64,000 bases of DNA. Origin: Seminavis robusta (Eukaryota > Bacillariophyta > Bacillariophyceae > Naviculales > Naviculaceae). Made by a program: the position numbers and the translations under genes. The stretch covers positions 1 to 64,000 of the forward strand of contig CAICTM010000354.1 of assembly GCA_903772945.1 (NCBI GenBank). Reading direction: 5' to 3'. Under the pieces are notes generated by a model, which was given only the letters and a program-made list of their open reading frames with translations, was not told where the DNA came from and made no database searches. Below are positions 10,711 to 21,691 of this stretch, one piece after another. Numbering within the stretch: position 1 is the first letter of the stretch; each line of letters starts with the position of its first letter.

Positions 10711-12291
10711 CTAGGATAGGTAGCTTCTCTTCCCCGGTCCTCCTCCTAACGACGGCATGTCCAACATGCTGCTTGGGAGTTCTGATTCGGCCTCGTCTTG
10801 TTGGAAAGACAGATTGAGGTCTGAAACGAACTTCTCGATCATGTCTTCGGAATCAGATGTGGTTGTTGAGAGCTCCATCCTTTCGATTTTGGACACTCTG
10901 CTTTCTGAAATTCGTTGCTGCTCTGACCGCCGGATGGCAATCTCCGCTGCTGACATTCGGTCGCTAAAGCTAGAATCTAATCGATTGCCGTGTGGATGAA
11001 GCTTGGCTGGGTCGGAAGGGTCCACAATGCCCTCACGTAAAGTATCCTCCGGACTTCGTCGAGCAGATCTAGATTCTCTGCCATCTCGGCTTCCTCCGTC
11101 ATAAGCTGTATGTCGACCTTGGCCAAAGGAGAAATTGTCGCTGTTTGCGCTAGATCTCGAGGATTCTGAGCGCACTGTCTTGAGCTCGAGTGGTTTCCGT
11201 GTGTTAGCCAGTCCGCTCCGTCTACTTCGACCACTACGGCCGCTTCTCCCACTTCTTCCGCTGTGTACACTACGACCACCCACTGATTCAAAGTCTCCGA
11301 CTGATCGATCCGTGTGACTAGCTGCTTCTCCCACAATGTAGACATCACTTCCCCGAGGAAAGCTGTCTTGTGATTCACAATCAACTCCACCATCATTCAT
11401 TCTAGATTCTATGTAAGCGTCTGGTGGAGGCTCTTTGTCGTCGTAGTTTCTTCCAAAGTCTTCGTCCAATGGCCTTTTGTCGGGTGCTTTGAGGCATACA
11501 AACATGAGGGAAATGAAGAATATACATCCTGATATAATGGTATGAACCGCTGTTCCCCCTAAATCACAAGACTCTGCTCGCTGTGGCAACGACTCTACGC
11601 CTGTTGGGGCCCACAGAGCGGTTCGACATACCTGAATAAAAGCCAATAGAAATGGTATGGGTATGAGTGCACGAAACTCTATCGATCAGCGTCTTTCCCA
11701 GATCTGAACTCACCGCTGTGTCGAACATGAGAAACTTGGAACCTTCAGCCAGAAACGCAACCAGGACGGCTGGTAAAAGCAGCCCTGGCCAGAAAAGCGA
11801 AACAGGTAAAGGACTGAACAGGAAAAGCCATGATGTCATCTACAATACAGGCGAGTGAATGCACGCATTGTGTGAGATCTGAGCGTTAATAATGTAGAAA
11901 TGAGACTGCTTTTACTCACTGTTGCTGTGATACTGGCAGCGCCAGATATCAGTGCCATGATTCTAGCGACTTTCCAGGTTCTGTCGCCATCGATAAAGCT
12001 GTATTCAAAGGCATCCGAATACCACTCACATCCTTCGAGAAGATTTCGCTCGTATTTGTTCCCACTCTCTACTCCAGTGTACATGTAAAACAACCCCAGA
12101 TGTGCCGTACTTTGGTTCCATGCTTGATTCGATGGTGTAAACCCGACGTCCAGCTGCACAAAATCGCAGCCAAAAGATGAGTATATTGACAGGAGACATC
12201 CGGAAGTGATGACAGGCACTATTAAGACAGGATACCAGCCATAACGACAGCAACAGTGTCTCCATAAGCGCCACGTTGAGCCCAGAGCCAT
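10711..12291 (-). CDS. four-helix membrane protein, tandem copy A, 472 aa
   Basis: Three exons (12291-11920, 11839-11714, 11631-10711), both introns (80 and 82 nt) in phase 0. The product has a Cys-rich start (HCCCRYG), helix 1 (about 19-40), a ~65-residue loop with two or more Cys and a GFTPSNQAW motif, helix 2 (about 107-132), helix 3 (about 138-163, ending EGSKFLMFDTA), a short second loop with RAESCDLG, and helix 4, then a ~275-residue cytoplasmic-type tail. The tail is polar, with SGRSGRSGRSGRSRRSG repeats and many acidic residues. The claudin/tetraspanin-like layout is only a topology resemblance; I do not recognise the family. It is a paralogue of the gene at 15033-16782, which shares the whole membrane part and intron 1 but lacks intron 2. 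Confidence 0.75.
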
Positions 12292-12683
12292 TTCGATGCG
12301 GCGAATATCTCCAGCAGCCGGGTAGTTCTATGTGATGTTGTCGTCGTCTATCTTCTATTTTATATCGTCTCTGGCACATGCAGTTGCATGCCACGACTTC
12401 ATCAGCGTTCACAACAAAACCAATTTGGTCTGAAAAATGACAGGGTGCTTCAGTTAGTTTGGCTGAGTGACTCCTGGTCGGCTTGCGGCTCGTGTCGGAA
12501 AACGGTTCCGAAGCCTTCTCGCTGAAAGAAAAGCTTAAATCTTCCGCCACAAGGCGCACAGAGCACTTCGCGAAACATGTGCAACTTTTTATTACATGTG
12601 CAACTTTTCCAGAACACCTTGGGCCACAATTTGGGCTTTGGGTTACGAGTGACAGCCTCGGTCGCGTCAGTTCCATGTAGTTT
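12292..12683. other. intergenic, probable promoter of copy A
   Basis: No gene seen. It contains a short direct repeat ACATGTGCAACTTTT (about 12576 and 12594). It lies between the copy-A start and the REV3 fragment. Confidence 0.45.
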
Positions 12684-14068
12684 TTAGTTCCAGCAGCGCT
12701 GCAGGTCCAGAGAGATTGCATCAATGGCTTGTGGGGCCAGGCCGAAGCACCTTTGCAATGCAGCGTTGACGTGCCTTTTGATGTATTATGACGAGAAAAT
12801 TGTGTAGGCGTCCCATTGTTCGAGCAACTCCATTGGAGTCACAACGCAATCACGAAGCTTGTACGAAGAGCCAGGCATTGCGACCATCACGCACTCGATC
12901 CATTCCTTGTTCTTCATCACCAGTCCAGGGTTGGACTCAGCCAATCGACGAAATAAACCGGCCTGAACCGGACCCAGGCTTCCATTTCGATACTTGCTCC
13001 GAACTCGTCCAGTGAGAATGAAATCCGACACCTGCAACCGCCCAGCTATGACGAGCGACCACCGGCGAAAAAGATAATCTTTCACCGAGGCAACACCGTG
13101 TCGGAAGAGCATAATCAGACTGTTCCGCAGCACCTTCTGCGTAAGAGAACACTGGTCCCTTCTCACCGTTTCCAGACCCTTTGCCTCAAAATAGGGATTC
13201 TTGCTGTCTTTCGATTCGATTACCATACCACAGTACTTCTTCTTGGTTTGCAAGATTGATCCGAGATACACCTTCTCTAGTTTGGATCTGAACAGGAGGG
13301 GGTTGCTCGCTGTGACTTCACGACAAAATACTTCACCGAAGTCGAATGCCTCCTCGACCGAGCGCACCGGTAGCTTTACAAAAACAGTGTCCGTATCGCC
13401 ATAGAGCACCTTGGCTCCCTCCCATCTTCCTCCAGGCTCATTTCCCCATGAGTTGGCTAGTCTCATAGCATTCGTGAGCGTACGGCGACCGCACTCAACA
13501 ATAGTATCGGCTAGCACTGGCATAGCGCATCTTCCTGAGAATGGGGCCGAAGTATAGCCATACGTGACATTGGCCGCATATTTTAAGGCCAGCTGACGGG
13601 CCTCGAGCTGTCTCAGGATGGATGGTGACAGGCCTTGTACTCGTGTCTTGTATTCCTTGGAATCAACATGGCTCTCGTACTGAGAAGCTCGTCCAACACC
13701 TGTGGTAGCACTCCTTTGACAACCGATTCCGATACATACAGGGTGCTCGTAGGAGAAATATAGGCTCGATCTTTGGAGCTAAAGCAACCTTTTCCCCCTT
13801 CTTCTGTCTCGTTGATTGCTATGAGATGGTGTTTCAGAACAGTAGCCGTTCTGCTTTCCGAGTAGAGGAAAGGTTCAACGCGACCAGTAGTCTTTTCCTC
13901 CTGGAGCATCTCAGGCCTCGTCGTGTGGTACTTGAGCTTCCCGACACAGGTTGAGTAGCATAAGTTATATGCAATTACGAGCGATGGATAAAGAGCCGTG
14001 AAATCACACACGACAACGGGGTCGGAGTAATGCCCCGACTGGGGCTCCAGTTTCAACGCCTGGACCTA
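12684..14068 (-). pseudogene. REV3: REV3 (DNA polymerase zeta catalytic subunit) fragment
   Basis: Covers only the polymerase domain of a family-B translesion polymerase. From the 5' side: LKLEPQSGHYSDPVVVCDF, motif A (DFTALYPS) and the REV3-type YNLCYSTCVG; then motif B (QLALKYAANVTYGYTSAP); then motif C (YGDTDTVFV, with Thr for the usual Ser). Two frames are needed: the first open part (14056-13613) and the second (13523-12786, open upstream to about 13650) are out of register by one base near 13660. A TAA stop lies at 12788-12786, after which REV3-like sequence (YIKRHVNAALQRCFGL) goes on in the same frame to a stop at 12684. The REV3 N-terminal domains and the C-terminal Cys-rich motifs are missing on both sides. 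A partial, decayed duplicate is the best reading. A sequencing error could explain the frame change but not the missing ends. Confidence 0.8.
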
Positions 14069-15032
14069 CAGTAGGTACCACCAGCCGCAGGTCTACCTAG
14101 CTAGACATATTGCTCCCAGCTAAAGAGGTCGCGATCGCATTGAGTGGCAGCCTAGCCAAGTATCCCACCAGCAAGCATATCTATTCTAAAAGGGCAATAT
14201 ATCGTGGTCTACTCACTTTATGGTCTACCGGTGTGTAGCTAGGCTCCGTTTCCTTTGAACGCCACACAGTGATTCATTCATGGCTATTACCTTCCACAGT
14301 ATTTGGAACACCAGACATTCAAAAAAAATTCAGGAGCAACACCACCCCTTGGATCCCTCTGCTAGCAAATGGGTATGCAATTGCAAAAATCTTGTCACTT
14401 TCACAGTCAGGCATCATCGCCATTTCACGTACAGAATGGCCACTGGCTTGTCCGGTTCTGCATTGAAAATGAATCGCAATGGACATCGTTGCAACAGGCG
14501 ATGGTAAGTATCAATCATCAAAGCCAGTGCCATCTGGAAGGGCATCATCCTGCTGCTTTTTGGTAACAGGTTGGCTAGGATGTATCTTGGCGTTACTAGC
14601 ACTAAGCTGGCCTTGATTATTCATCCCTTGCAACGCCATCTTCCTCCGTGCTAAGTTTCGTTCGTGTGGATCAGCCGGTTGTTTCAATCCACCATGACGA
14701 CAAGAGGACGGGGCTCTACGTGCAACAGTGCAACAGAGCTTTGTTTGACCTGTACCGAAGAGCAACAAATACAACCAAAACATGCAATCATTGACTACTT
14801 TAGCTAGCTAGTAGATTATAAACAGGTAAATGGCCCGATACGCACTGCAATGGGGACCTTTTTGACAAATTGAAACATCGAAATGAAAAAGAAGGCTGCC
14901 TTTCACTATGTACACAGATCCCAAATCAGTATCTGGTATAATAGTGTCTAGATCCCCGCTACCATAGGCTGGCCGTAGTTATGCTGTTTTGCTCTTGAAT
15001 TCCATTCGGGGCAGATGCATGGTGGGTTATGC
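14069..15032. other. intergenic, 0.96 kb
   Basis: Lies between the REV3 fragment and membrane protein copy B. No further REV3-like sequence and no other gene recognised on either strand. Confidence 0.5.
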
Positions 15033-16782
15033 TCAGGTTGACGGTGATGGTGGAGCATTTTCATCGTTGCTGCGAGTTTCGGAAAGTCGAAGAAACATCG
15101 GGGCTGGTTTGTTGTGCTGATCATCGGATGGCGCATCCTTTGCTGGATCTTTCAATGATGGCGCCTCCAATGCTGGGGCTTCCCTCGTTGGCGGAATTTC
15201 CTTTGCTGGCACCTCCAATGCTGGGGCTTCCCTCGTTGGCGGAATTTCCTTTGCTGGCACTGCTTCCTCAAGTGGCGATGTTGCATGTTCCTTGGAAGGT
15301 ATCGGTTGCATTGCGTTCTCTGGGGCTTGTTGTGGTTGCATTTGTGCTTGTGCTTGTGCTTGTGCTTGCGATGGAGCTTCTTTCTGTCGGAGAGCTTGCG
15401 TTGTTGCGGTTGGATCTTTGGTGTCTCCCGTCGAATCATCTTGTGCAGTTGCCGTAAGACCACTGGAACCAGAATCTTCCAGAGCTTTCTGCTGTGCAGG
15501 CAACCACGACATGGTCCGGCACACATTGATTTGAGAAAAGTCAGTTGCAACATCGAACCCTTCTATTATAAAGTCAACCGGTGAAATCGGAGCGTCCTCA
15601 ACCCGCCGTTCAGGAACATCCGGAATAAGTTCAGGGCTAGCTGTAGCAGGCTTGCCTTCGGACATGGGGCTACAGCAATTGCCAAAGCTCGTGTCAATGG
15701 GCCCAAGCTTCAATGGAAGGTCAGAGGCGTTGCAGCTGGTTGAGTCCATCAGTTCCGTGAACGATCCAATTGTGTTGGCGATTGCCTTCTCGGGGAGATC
15801 GGCTAGTCTCGGGAGGATTAGTAATTCTTTGCCGCTTAGCTTTTCCGGGTCCTCGTCCATCACGACTACCACTTGGCTGTCTGTGTTGGAGGATCCTCCT
15901 CCACACGCACCTTCTAGGTCTGGGGTGTCACTTGTTTCCTCTTCTTCTTTACTAGCATCGGCAGTGGCCAGTGGATCGAACGGTGTGTCGTCTATTCGTC
16001 GTTCCGGACTTCTGAGACAGACACATACCAGCGCCCAAAAGTGCAGCACTCCCGCGGCACATGCAAACCAGCCTGTTTCGCCCATTCTACACGATTCTGC
16101 CTTTTCTGGCACCAGCAGACTCCCTCGGTACCACATGGCACTGCGGCAGACTCCAGTATCGAAAATGAGAAACTTGGCACCTTCGCATATAAAAGCCACC
16201 ATTATGGAAGGCAATAGGACAGCCGGCCACAAGAAATCAGCCGGCACAGGGCTGATTACAAACAACCATGCAACTGCCTGTCATTTATTATGGATATGGA
16301 TTGACGTCAGTGAGTTATAGAATGAACAAAGTAAGATAACACGTACATGTACGGGACAGAGACACGAAATGACGCAACGGCTGGTATGTTACGGTACCGG
16401 TACTTACCATTGCCAAAGTACTGGCCGCAATTGATATCAGCGTCATGATTTGTATCATTTTGAAGGTTCTATCATGTGAAACGTAGTTTTCGTACATTTC
16501 ATCGGAATATGCCTCACAACCCCCGTGGAACGTTTGTCGATACATGCTGTCATGTTCCACAGTTTGATTGTGGTAAAAGAGCGGTCCAAAGGAGTACGGT
16601 GAAGTAGCTTCCCAACCCACGTTGACCGGTTGAAATCCAATTTCCAAGTCGATAAATTTACACCCCACTGACGAATAGAGAGATAACAGCCACCCAAAGG
16701 AGACGATTGGGACCACGAGGACGGGAAAGATCCCATACCGACAGCAACACCGCCGGCAATGCTGCCAGGGTGCAGAGGCCAT
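15033..16782 (-). CDS. four-helix membrane protein, tandem copy B, 539 aa
   Basis: Two exons, 16782-16408 and 16277-15033, joined in phase 0. I chose the Met at 16782 because MASAPWQHCRRCCCRYG lines up with the start of copy A; an upstream Met at 16827 exists. The same four-helix plan follows: CCCRYG, helix 1, a loop with GFQPVNVGW, helix 2 (joined across the intron to WLFVISPVPADFLWP), helix 3 ending EGAKFLIFDTGVCR, a KAESCRMGE loop and helix 4. The ~350-residue tail differs from copy A. It is acidic, then has an Ala-Gln run (QAQAQAQAQMQPQQ) and two copies of a 16-residue unit (KEIPPTREAPALEVPA and near-identical). The 130-nt intron contains TACCGGTA (16395-16402) and TGACGTCA (16302-16309). 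Function unknown. Confidence 0.75.
15164..15260. repeat. 48-bp tandem repeat, two copies, in coding sequence
   Basis: Copies start at 15164 and 15212 (CCTCCAATGCTGGGGCTTCC) and encode the 16-residue unit in the tail of copy B. They are almost identical, so the duplication is recent or kept uniform. Confidence 0.85.
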
Positions 16783-17366
16783 CTTGCTTGTTTGCGAATT
16801 GCTATGGTGGATGATAATAATGCTCAAGTATTCAAAGAGATGAATGGTCTTGATAGATTGATAAAAACCTTTTGGTAGCTTTTCACTTGTTCATGTTTAT
16901 GACGCGGCTTCTGGTTGCATCCCATTCGGCGATGATGGATGTTCCGAAACAACTGAATTTTGTGAGGGGATCCTGGAAAGCAAAGCGGGTCGAGGAGGCC
17001 GGATCTCAAAGACATTTCAGACATGCTTTAAAAAGGTTTAAGTGTCCAGTTAAGATCTATCTTAGCTGGCTTTTATAGGGTTCAGGGGAAATCAAGAACC
17101 TCATTCAGAAGAACAACCGAACCATCGTCTCACAAAACATCACTCGAGCGTTCACAGTGTTATCGTATTGTTACCCTTGCCAACGCACTCTAGAGTCTAG
17201 AGTATCTCGTCTCCTCCTGTCGATACCAACTATAAAGAGTTGGTTGCACTGCTTCCTCTCCTTGTACCCTACCCGAGTTGTCAGGAAGAGTTCTTGTGGC
17301 CTCATTTCCATTTCCAAGTTATGATCATTCGTGCGTGTTTCGATATCAATTGAATGAACAGCAACC
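16783..17366. other. intergenic between divergent genes
   Basis: Probable shared promoter region for membrane protein copy B and the ATG14-like gene. No gene or strong motif recognised. Confidence 0.5.
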
Positions 17367-18764
17367 ATGGCAAGCAGCCCTCCAAGTTCCGCCAATGCTG
17401 CTGGACAGAATTCCACTCCGCCTTCCTCTAGTCCTCGTCATCCTCCAGAATCAAGAGGAATTCGGTGCTTGTGTGAAGCCATTGGACCTCCTGATGATGG
17501 CCGTCTACCTTGGGACTATTCCGTTTTGTGTTCCGCTTGCAGCCGCAACGGCCTTCGATCTTCCATTGAGCGCCATGAACAGGCTCTGTTGGAACGTGAT
17601 TTAACCCGAGAACGCTGTGCTCAAAGACTAGCTGTCGTCAACAGTCGATCTGGCACAAACTTTTTCGAACTCCAGTTTGAATCACAGAGGTTGCGAGACC
17701 GACGAGCTCAACTCCAACAAGAATGTGCCGCTTTGGCCGTGGAGGTGGCGGCTCTGGCCGTGGAGAATGAAGAACAAAGAGAATCTATACAATATCCACA
17801 AGCCACCATACAACGACAACACCTCCAACGATTGGACCAGTCCATCTGTGAAGGATCCCTCAAACAAGCCATTGACGCTGGACGAGAACAAATCAAAATT
17901 TTGAGATTTCAATGGGCTCTCAAAGCATTTGCCATGCATCGTCTCGTGGTTCGTCCAGAAGATATGATTAGTACCAACGACACGGAAGACCGTAGGCGTC
18001 GTAGTCAAATGGATGGCACCAAAAAGGCTCGTGGAATTGGAAAGATTGGGGGCTTGCCGTTGCCACACGCGGGCCCAGAATTGTACGGAGTCTTGCCCCC
18101 GCAAGAATTACAATCCGCATTGAGACTGGTGGCGTCTATCAGTAGCACAGTGGCAAGGTGTCTCGGGATTATCTTACCACATCCTGTCCTACTGCAGGTG
18201 GCAAGTTCCAGTCAGCAACAAGGTGGTGATGATATCATCCATTCGGCAGTCTTGACCAAACGGACAACAGCAACAACACAAACTCAAGGCCATCCATCAG
18301 TCGGCGAGGATCATGACACAACCTCCGAGGCAGCATTACTCGCAATACTGGATACATCATTAGAAGACACCAACAGTGCGGCTGCCAATGGATCGCGTAA
18401 TATTAGCACTGAAACTGGTAAACGACAATCCACTACAACAGAGGAACGAAACAAAACGTCCGCTGCGCAACCCTCCATGGACTCGACGTTGGTGGCACAA
18501 CGCTTGCGACACGCAACTGCCGCTGTCTTGGCGGAAGCGTCCACGCCATGCTCCAAATCGTCGCAGTATACACTGGCTGCAGACAATATGAATCAGGATG
18601 AATTTGCCATTGCCTTGCAATTCCTTCAAAACAATGTCATGTCGTTGTGCATTCGAGCTGGCGTTACTGTTGAAAAATTGTGGCCCGCGGAAGCGGTGTT
18701 GTTGAACCTCTATGCACTGCAAATGTTCTGTGAGGATCAAGTCAAGCAAATCTTGAAACAATAG
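17367..18764 (+). CDS. ATG14/UVRAG-like subunit of class III PI3-kinase complex
   Basis: 465 residues, start in AACCATGG. The N-terminus is Ser/Pro-rich, then comes a Cys knuckle (C34, C36, C55, C58 in RCLCEAI...VLCSACSRNGL). It is followed directly by a long coiled coil (about 65-175) with a strong Leu/Arg/Glu pattern. This Cys-knuckle plus coiled-coil start is the layout of ATG14/Barkor. The C-terminal half has PPQELQSALRLVASISSTV, then LGIILPHPVLL, and near the end DEFAIALQFLQNNVMSLC, resembling the C-terminal fold shared by ATG14 and UVRAG/Vps38. If correct, it would guide the Vps34 lipid kinase in autophagy or endosome traffic. A separate, lineage-specific coiled-coil protein cannot be excluded. 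Confidence 0.6.
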   Translation: MASSPPSSANAAGQNSTPPSSSPRHPPESRGIRCLCEAIGPPDDGRLPWDYSVLCSACSRNGLRSSIERHEQALLERDLTRERCAQRLAVVNSRSGTNFFELQFESQRLRDRRAQLQQECAALAVEVAALAVENEEQRESIQYPQATIQRQHLQRLDQSICEGSLKQAIDAGREQIKILRFQWALKAFAMHRLVVRPEDMISTNDTEDRRRRSQMDGTKKARGIGKIGGLPLPHAGPELYGVLPPQELQSALRLVASISSTVARCLGIILPHPVLLQVASSSQQQGGDDIIHSAVLTKRTTATTQTQGHPSVGEDHDTTSEAALLAILDTSLEDTNSAAANGSRNISTETGKRQSTTTEERNKTSAAQPSMDSTLVAQRLRHATAAVLAEASTPCSKSSQYTLAADNMNQDEFAIALQFLQNNVMSLCIRAGVTVEKLWPAEAVLLNLYALQMFCEDQVKQILKQ

Positions 18765-18990
18765 TTGATTGGCTTTACCATGAGACCTCTGTGTACTATG
18801 GAGCCTCTGGGCAAGCTGTTGGTGATAGGCTTATGAAGAAATCCACCTATGCTGTTTTGCCGCATTATGATGGTGTGAAAAGGCATTTGTGTTAGGACTG
18901 GGCTGCAGGTATAACGATAACCACCGTACTAGCTAGCTTGCTTTTAAAACTGACTTTCGTGCGGTGTTCAAATTGCAAACGACTTGCAAT

Positions 18991-20601
18991 TTACCAACTA
19001 TCTTGATCTACCTTTCTCTTGAGATAGTTCTCCTGCCCTTGATCTGGCTTTCCCCATGCCAGAATCATCCCATCTTTCCCAGCCGTGACCAGTTGCATGT
19101 TCCCTTCAATCACATCAATCGCCGTGATTACGTGCAAGTGCCCTTGCAAGACTTTTTGTGGTACCCCTCCGCGATCCAACGAATACCCGAATAACGCGGT
19201 ACCATTGCCTACCCAACAGGCTCCTGGTGAAGAAGCAGCATTATCGCTTTTCCCAAACGACGTCAGAAGCAGGGGCGTTTGGACGCGCTTCTTGGAAATG
19301 GCGGGTTGTTGCCCCGGAGCCAAGAATCGCAGCGGCAGTAGATGACCATTGGCGCGTAAATCCCAAACATGCAACTGGCCATCTCGACTCGCCGATACCA
19401 GATGGTGCCCTCCGTTGTCTTTCAAAAATGATAGAGCCGACACAGGTGCACCGTGAGATGAAACTGTAGAATTCTCGGTCATTCGATAATTGTTGGGTGC
19501 GAGCTCTGTAGATGATACAGAGGGTAGTTGCCGCGCAGACGAATGTTTTTTGTGGCTACCTCTGAAGGATCCTGCATGTTCATCGCCCGCAAAATTAACG
19601 GGTAGTCCCGCCGAGGGTTTGGGCAAATGGGAATAATCGGCTTGATACGGCCTCGTTCTGGATGGAGGCTGACTTCTGTCCTGGTCCAAAATGGCAAGAC
19701 ACGATCTCCCTCCGGCCTTTCGAATATCCCAGAGACGAACAGTGCCATCCAAGCCCCCACTGGCGAGAATGACGTCGTTCTGCGGGGCCCATTGCACCGA
19801 AGAAACCCCAGGTCCTCCATGTCCCAATAGTGTATGAGAGGAGGCAGAACTGCGAATATCGACCAATTTGAGACTGGGATCCTGCAAGGAGGCCACAACT
19901 GCCGAATAATTGCGCAACGGGGAAAGATGAAAGGTAGCAATTCCCCCCTTGGTCTCGGCAAATGGCAATGACTGAGAAACAGGTGCCATGGAGTCGGTGT
20001 CCCAAACCAGCAGACACCCATCTTTGGAAGTCGACAGGAATGCGCCTGAATCCACGGGATACCACTGAACTTTGGAAATTGGAGAGGCATGGCCACCGGG
20101 AATTTCAATAGCTGCGTGCAGATTGTTGCTTCCTTCGACACTAGTAAAAAGAGCCCGAGGAGGTTCCCTTTGCGAACTCGCTATAGGCTTGTGTTGGGTT
20201 CTCGCCTTATTGCTCCTGCTGGATGCTCCACTACTAATCTTGCTCGTACCCCCCTTCCCGTACCGTTCCAGATATTCTTCCGAGCCCCACTTGGAAATAT
20301 CATAGACACTGACAATGGCATCATTTCCTCCAGCCAACAAAAATCGATTTTCCATTCGATCGACATGTATCGAATTGATCGCAATGGCACTGCGAGCATT
20401 ACCCTGAGTTTGCGGCGTTACAAACTGGGGCGACTGGACCAAGCAATGAGGTGAAAACTGTTTTGCCACACCATCCACAAAAGCACGGGGGCTTTGGTTG
20501 CCAGCCGGCGAGCGGTGGGGTATTCCCAGATACCCAACATGACGACGAGCCAGCAGCAACGGAAGCGATCGGGGAACATCATTGCTTCCTGCTGATGGCA
20601 T
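18991..20601 (-). CDS. ERCC8: WD40 protein CSA/ERCC8 (transcription-coupled repair)
   Basis: 536 residues of WD40 repeats. In animals and plants CSA is the substrate receptor of a CUL4-DDB1 ubiquitin ligase that acts on RNA polymerase II stalled at DNA damage. Order and wording fit CSA: INSIHVDRMENRFLLAGGND, VQWYPVDSGAFLSTSKDG (CSA proteins have QWYP.D.G.F), LLVWDTDSM, VRLWDIRKAGG followed by LAILDQD, then LHVWDLRANG, and at the end QKVLQGHLHVITAIDV with a last blade ending ILAWGKP. Two low-complexity insertions, near 130-160 and 315-375, make it longer than human CSA (396 residues). No intron. Confidence 0.8.
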   Translation of the reverse strand: MPSAGSNDVPRSLPLLLARRHVGYLGIPHRSPAGNQSPRAFVDGVAKQFSPHCLVQSPQFVTPQTQGNARSAIAINSIHVDRMENRFLLAGGNDAIVSVYDISKWGSEEYLERYGKGGTSKISSGASSRSNKARTQHKPIASSQREPPRALFTSVEGSNNLHAAIEIPGGHASPISKVQWYPVDSGAFLSTSKDGCLLVWDTDSMAPVSQSLPFAETKGGIATFHLSPLRNYSAVVASLQDPSLKLVDIRSSASSHTLLGHGGPGVSSVQWAPQNDVILASGGLDGTVRLWDIRKAGGRSCLAILDQDRSQPPSRTRPYQADYSHLPKPSAGLPVNFAGDEHAGSFRGSHKKHSSARQLPSVSSTELAPNNYRMTENSTVSSHGAPVSALSFLKDNGGHHLVSASRDGQLHVWDLRANGHLLPLRFLAPGQQPAISKKRVQTPLLLTSFGKSDNAASSPGACWVGNGTALFGYSLDRGGVPQKVLQGHLHVITAIDVIEGNMQLVTAGKDGMILAWGKPDQGQENYLKRKVDQDSW

Positions 20602-21261
20602 GATCCCTATGGCGTTGACTACTACCGGTACTGCACAGGCGCCACAAAGAGATATTATCGTCGTCTATCAATTGTTTGGCTTCTTGCATGCCTGACGTCT
20701 CGATCATGTCATTGTCTCGATCTTTTGCAAATCTTTTTGTCTCAGTCGTGAGAATCTGAGTCGTACTTGTTGAGGCATCATAAAAGCCGATAGAGCTGCG
20801 AAAGAAAGCAAATTTGCTAGAAGGAAGAGACCCAATCTTTTCTATTCTTCGTGTACGGACGGTAACCGGCACCTTGGAGAAATAGAATAAGGCCAGTGTT
20901 GGTTAGAAGCATATCTTCTCCTCAATCAACATGGTTACATGGAGAAGACCCGACAACTCCGGCTACCTCAAAAGCCAGTATGTTGAGATGGTGACTGGGT
21001 AGAAAAATGGAAGACAAGCAATAAAATGTTGAATGACCAGGGATGATGACAAAAAGCAAATCTCCAAAACAAAACTGGAGGAATAAATATGTACCAATTT
21101 TTTATGATGTGCATCAACAATCATTCTAACCTTCGCGAACTTTGGCCTGCTATAGTAGTAGTTAGTTATGTATGTCCCACGAGAAAGCATCTGGAAAAAC
21201 TCTTTACTCTGATGGGTTGATTGATTTTTGTCTACTAGCACTATGCATACTGGCAAGTTAG
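20602..21261. other. intergenic, 0.66 kb
   Basis: Promoter side of ERCC8 and 3' flank of TIM10. One TACCGGTA at 20623-20630. Two ~97-codon frames here look like chance. Confidence 0.5.
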
Positions 21262-21691
21262 TTATTTTCTTCCGGCCATGGTTTGCTGCATTGACATCAT
21301 TTGCTGTTGCTGTTGTGCTTGGGATTCATTGGCTTGTTGCAGGACGATCCCAATCTTTTGTTGTGCTTCCAAATATTTGGATACACACCTATCTGCACAG
21401 CTCATTTCTCCCAAGGAAAGATCCGGTTCCTTGTGCTTCTTGGAGGCACACTTGGAGAAACAGGATGCCGTTAGCTTGTTGAACAGGTCCGTGTACATTT
21501 CCATTTCCGTTGTCGCTGTCGGCAATGAATGCAATCAATCAATCAATCATCAAGGAAACAGGTGAGAACGTTCCACATTACATCATCGCGAGCAGATCAA
21601 TAGAAAGGGGTATCTCAAGGACGAGCTTACCAGCAAAGAGGGGATCGGGCCCCGCTGGCTTTTGAGGTTCTCCACCGCCAAAGAAGTTCAT
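21262..21691 (-). CDS. TIM10: mitochondrial intermembrane chaperone Tim10
   Basis: Two exons, 21691-21631 and 21515-21262, joined in phase 1 across a 115-nt intron, give 104 residues. The small Tim proteins escort hydrophobic precursors across the mitochondrial intermembrane space as a Tim9-Tim10 hexamer. The twin CX3C motif is exact: C39-C43 (SCFSKCA) and C60-C64 (SCADRCV), 16 residues apart, each half an alpha-helix. The start MNFFGGGEPQKPAGPDPLFA is glycine-rich. The tail is Gln/Met-rich (ESQAQQQQQMMSMQQTM). The intron contains a short run of ATCA repeats. Tim10 is preferred over Tim9/8/13 from the general sequence, not from a decisive residue. Confidence 0.85.

Noticed and set aside
12684-14068. 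Family-B polymerase fragment as part of a Polinton or virus-like element
   Set aside because: The motifs (YNLCYSTCVG after motif A, YGDTDT) are those of REV3/polymerase zeta, not a protein-primed polymerase, and no capsid, integrase or terminal repeats are near.
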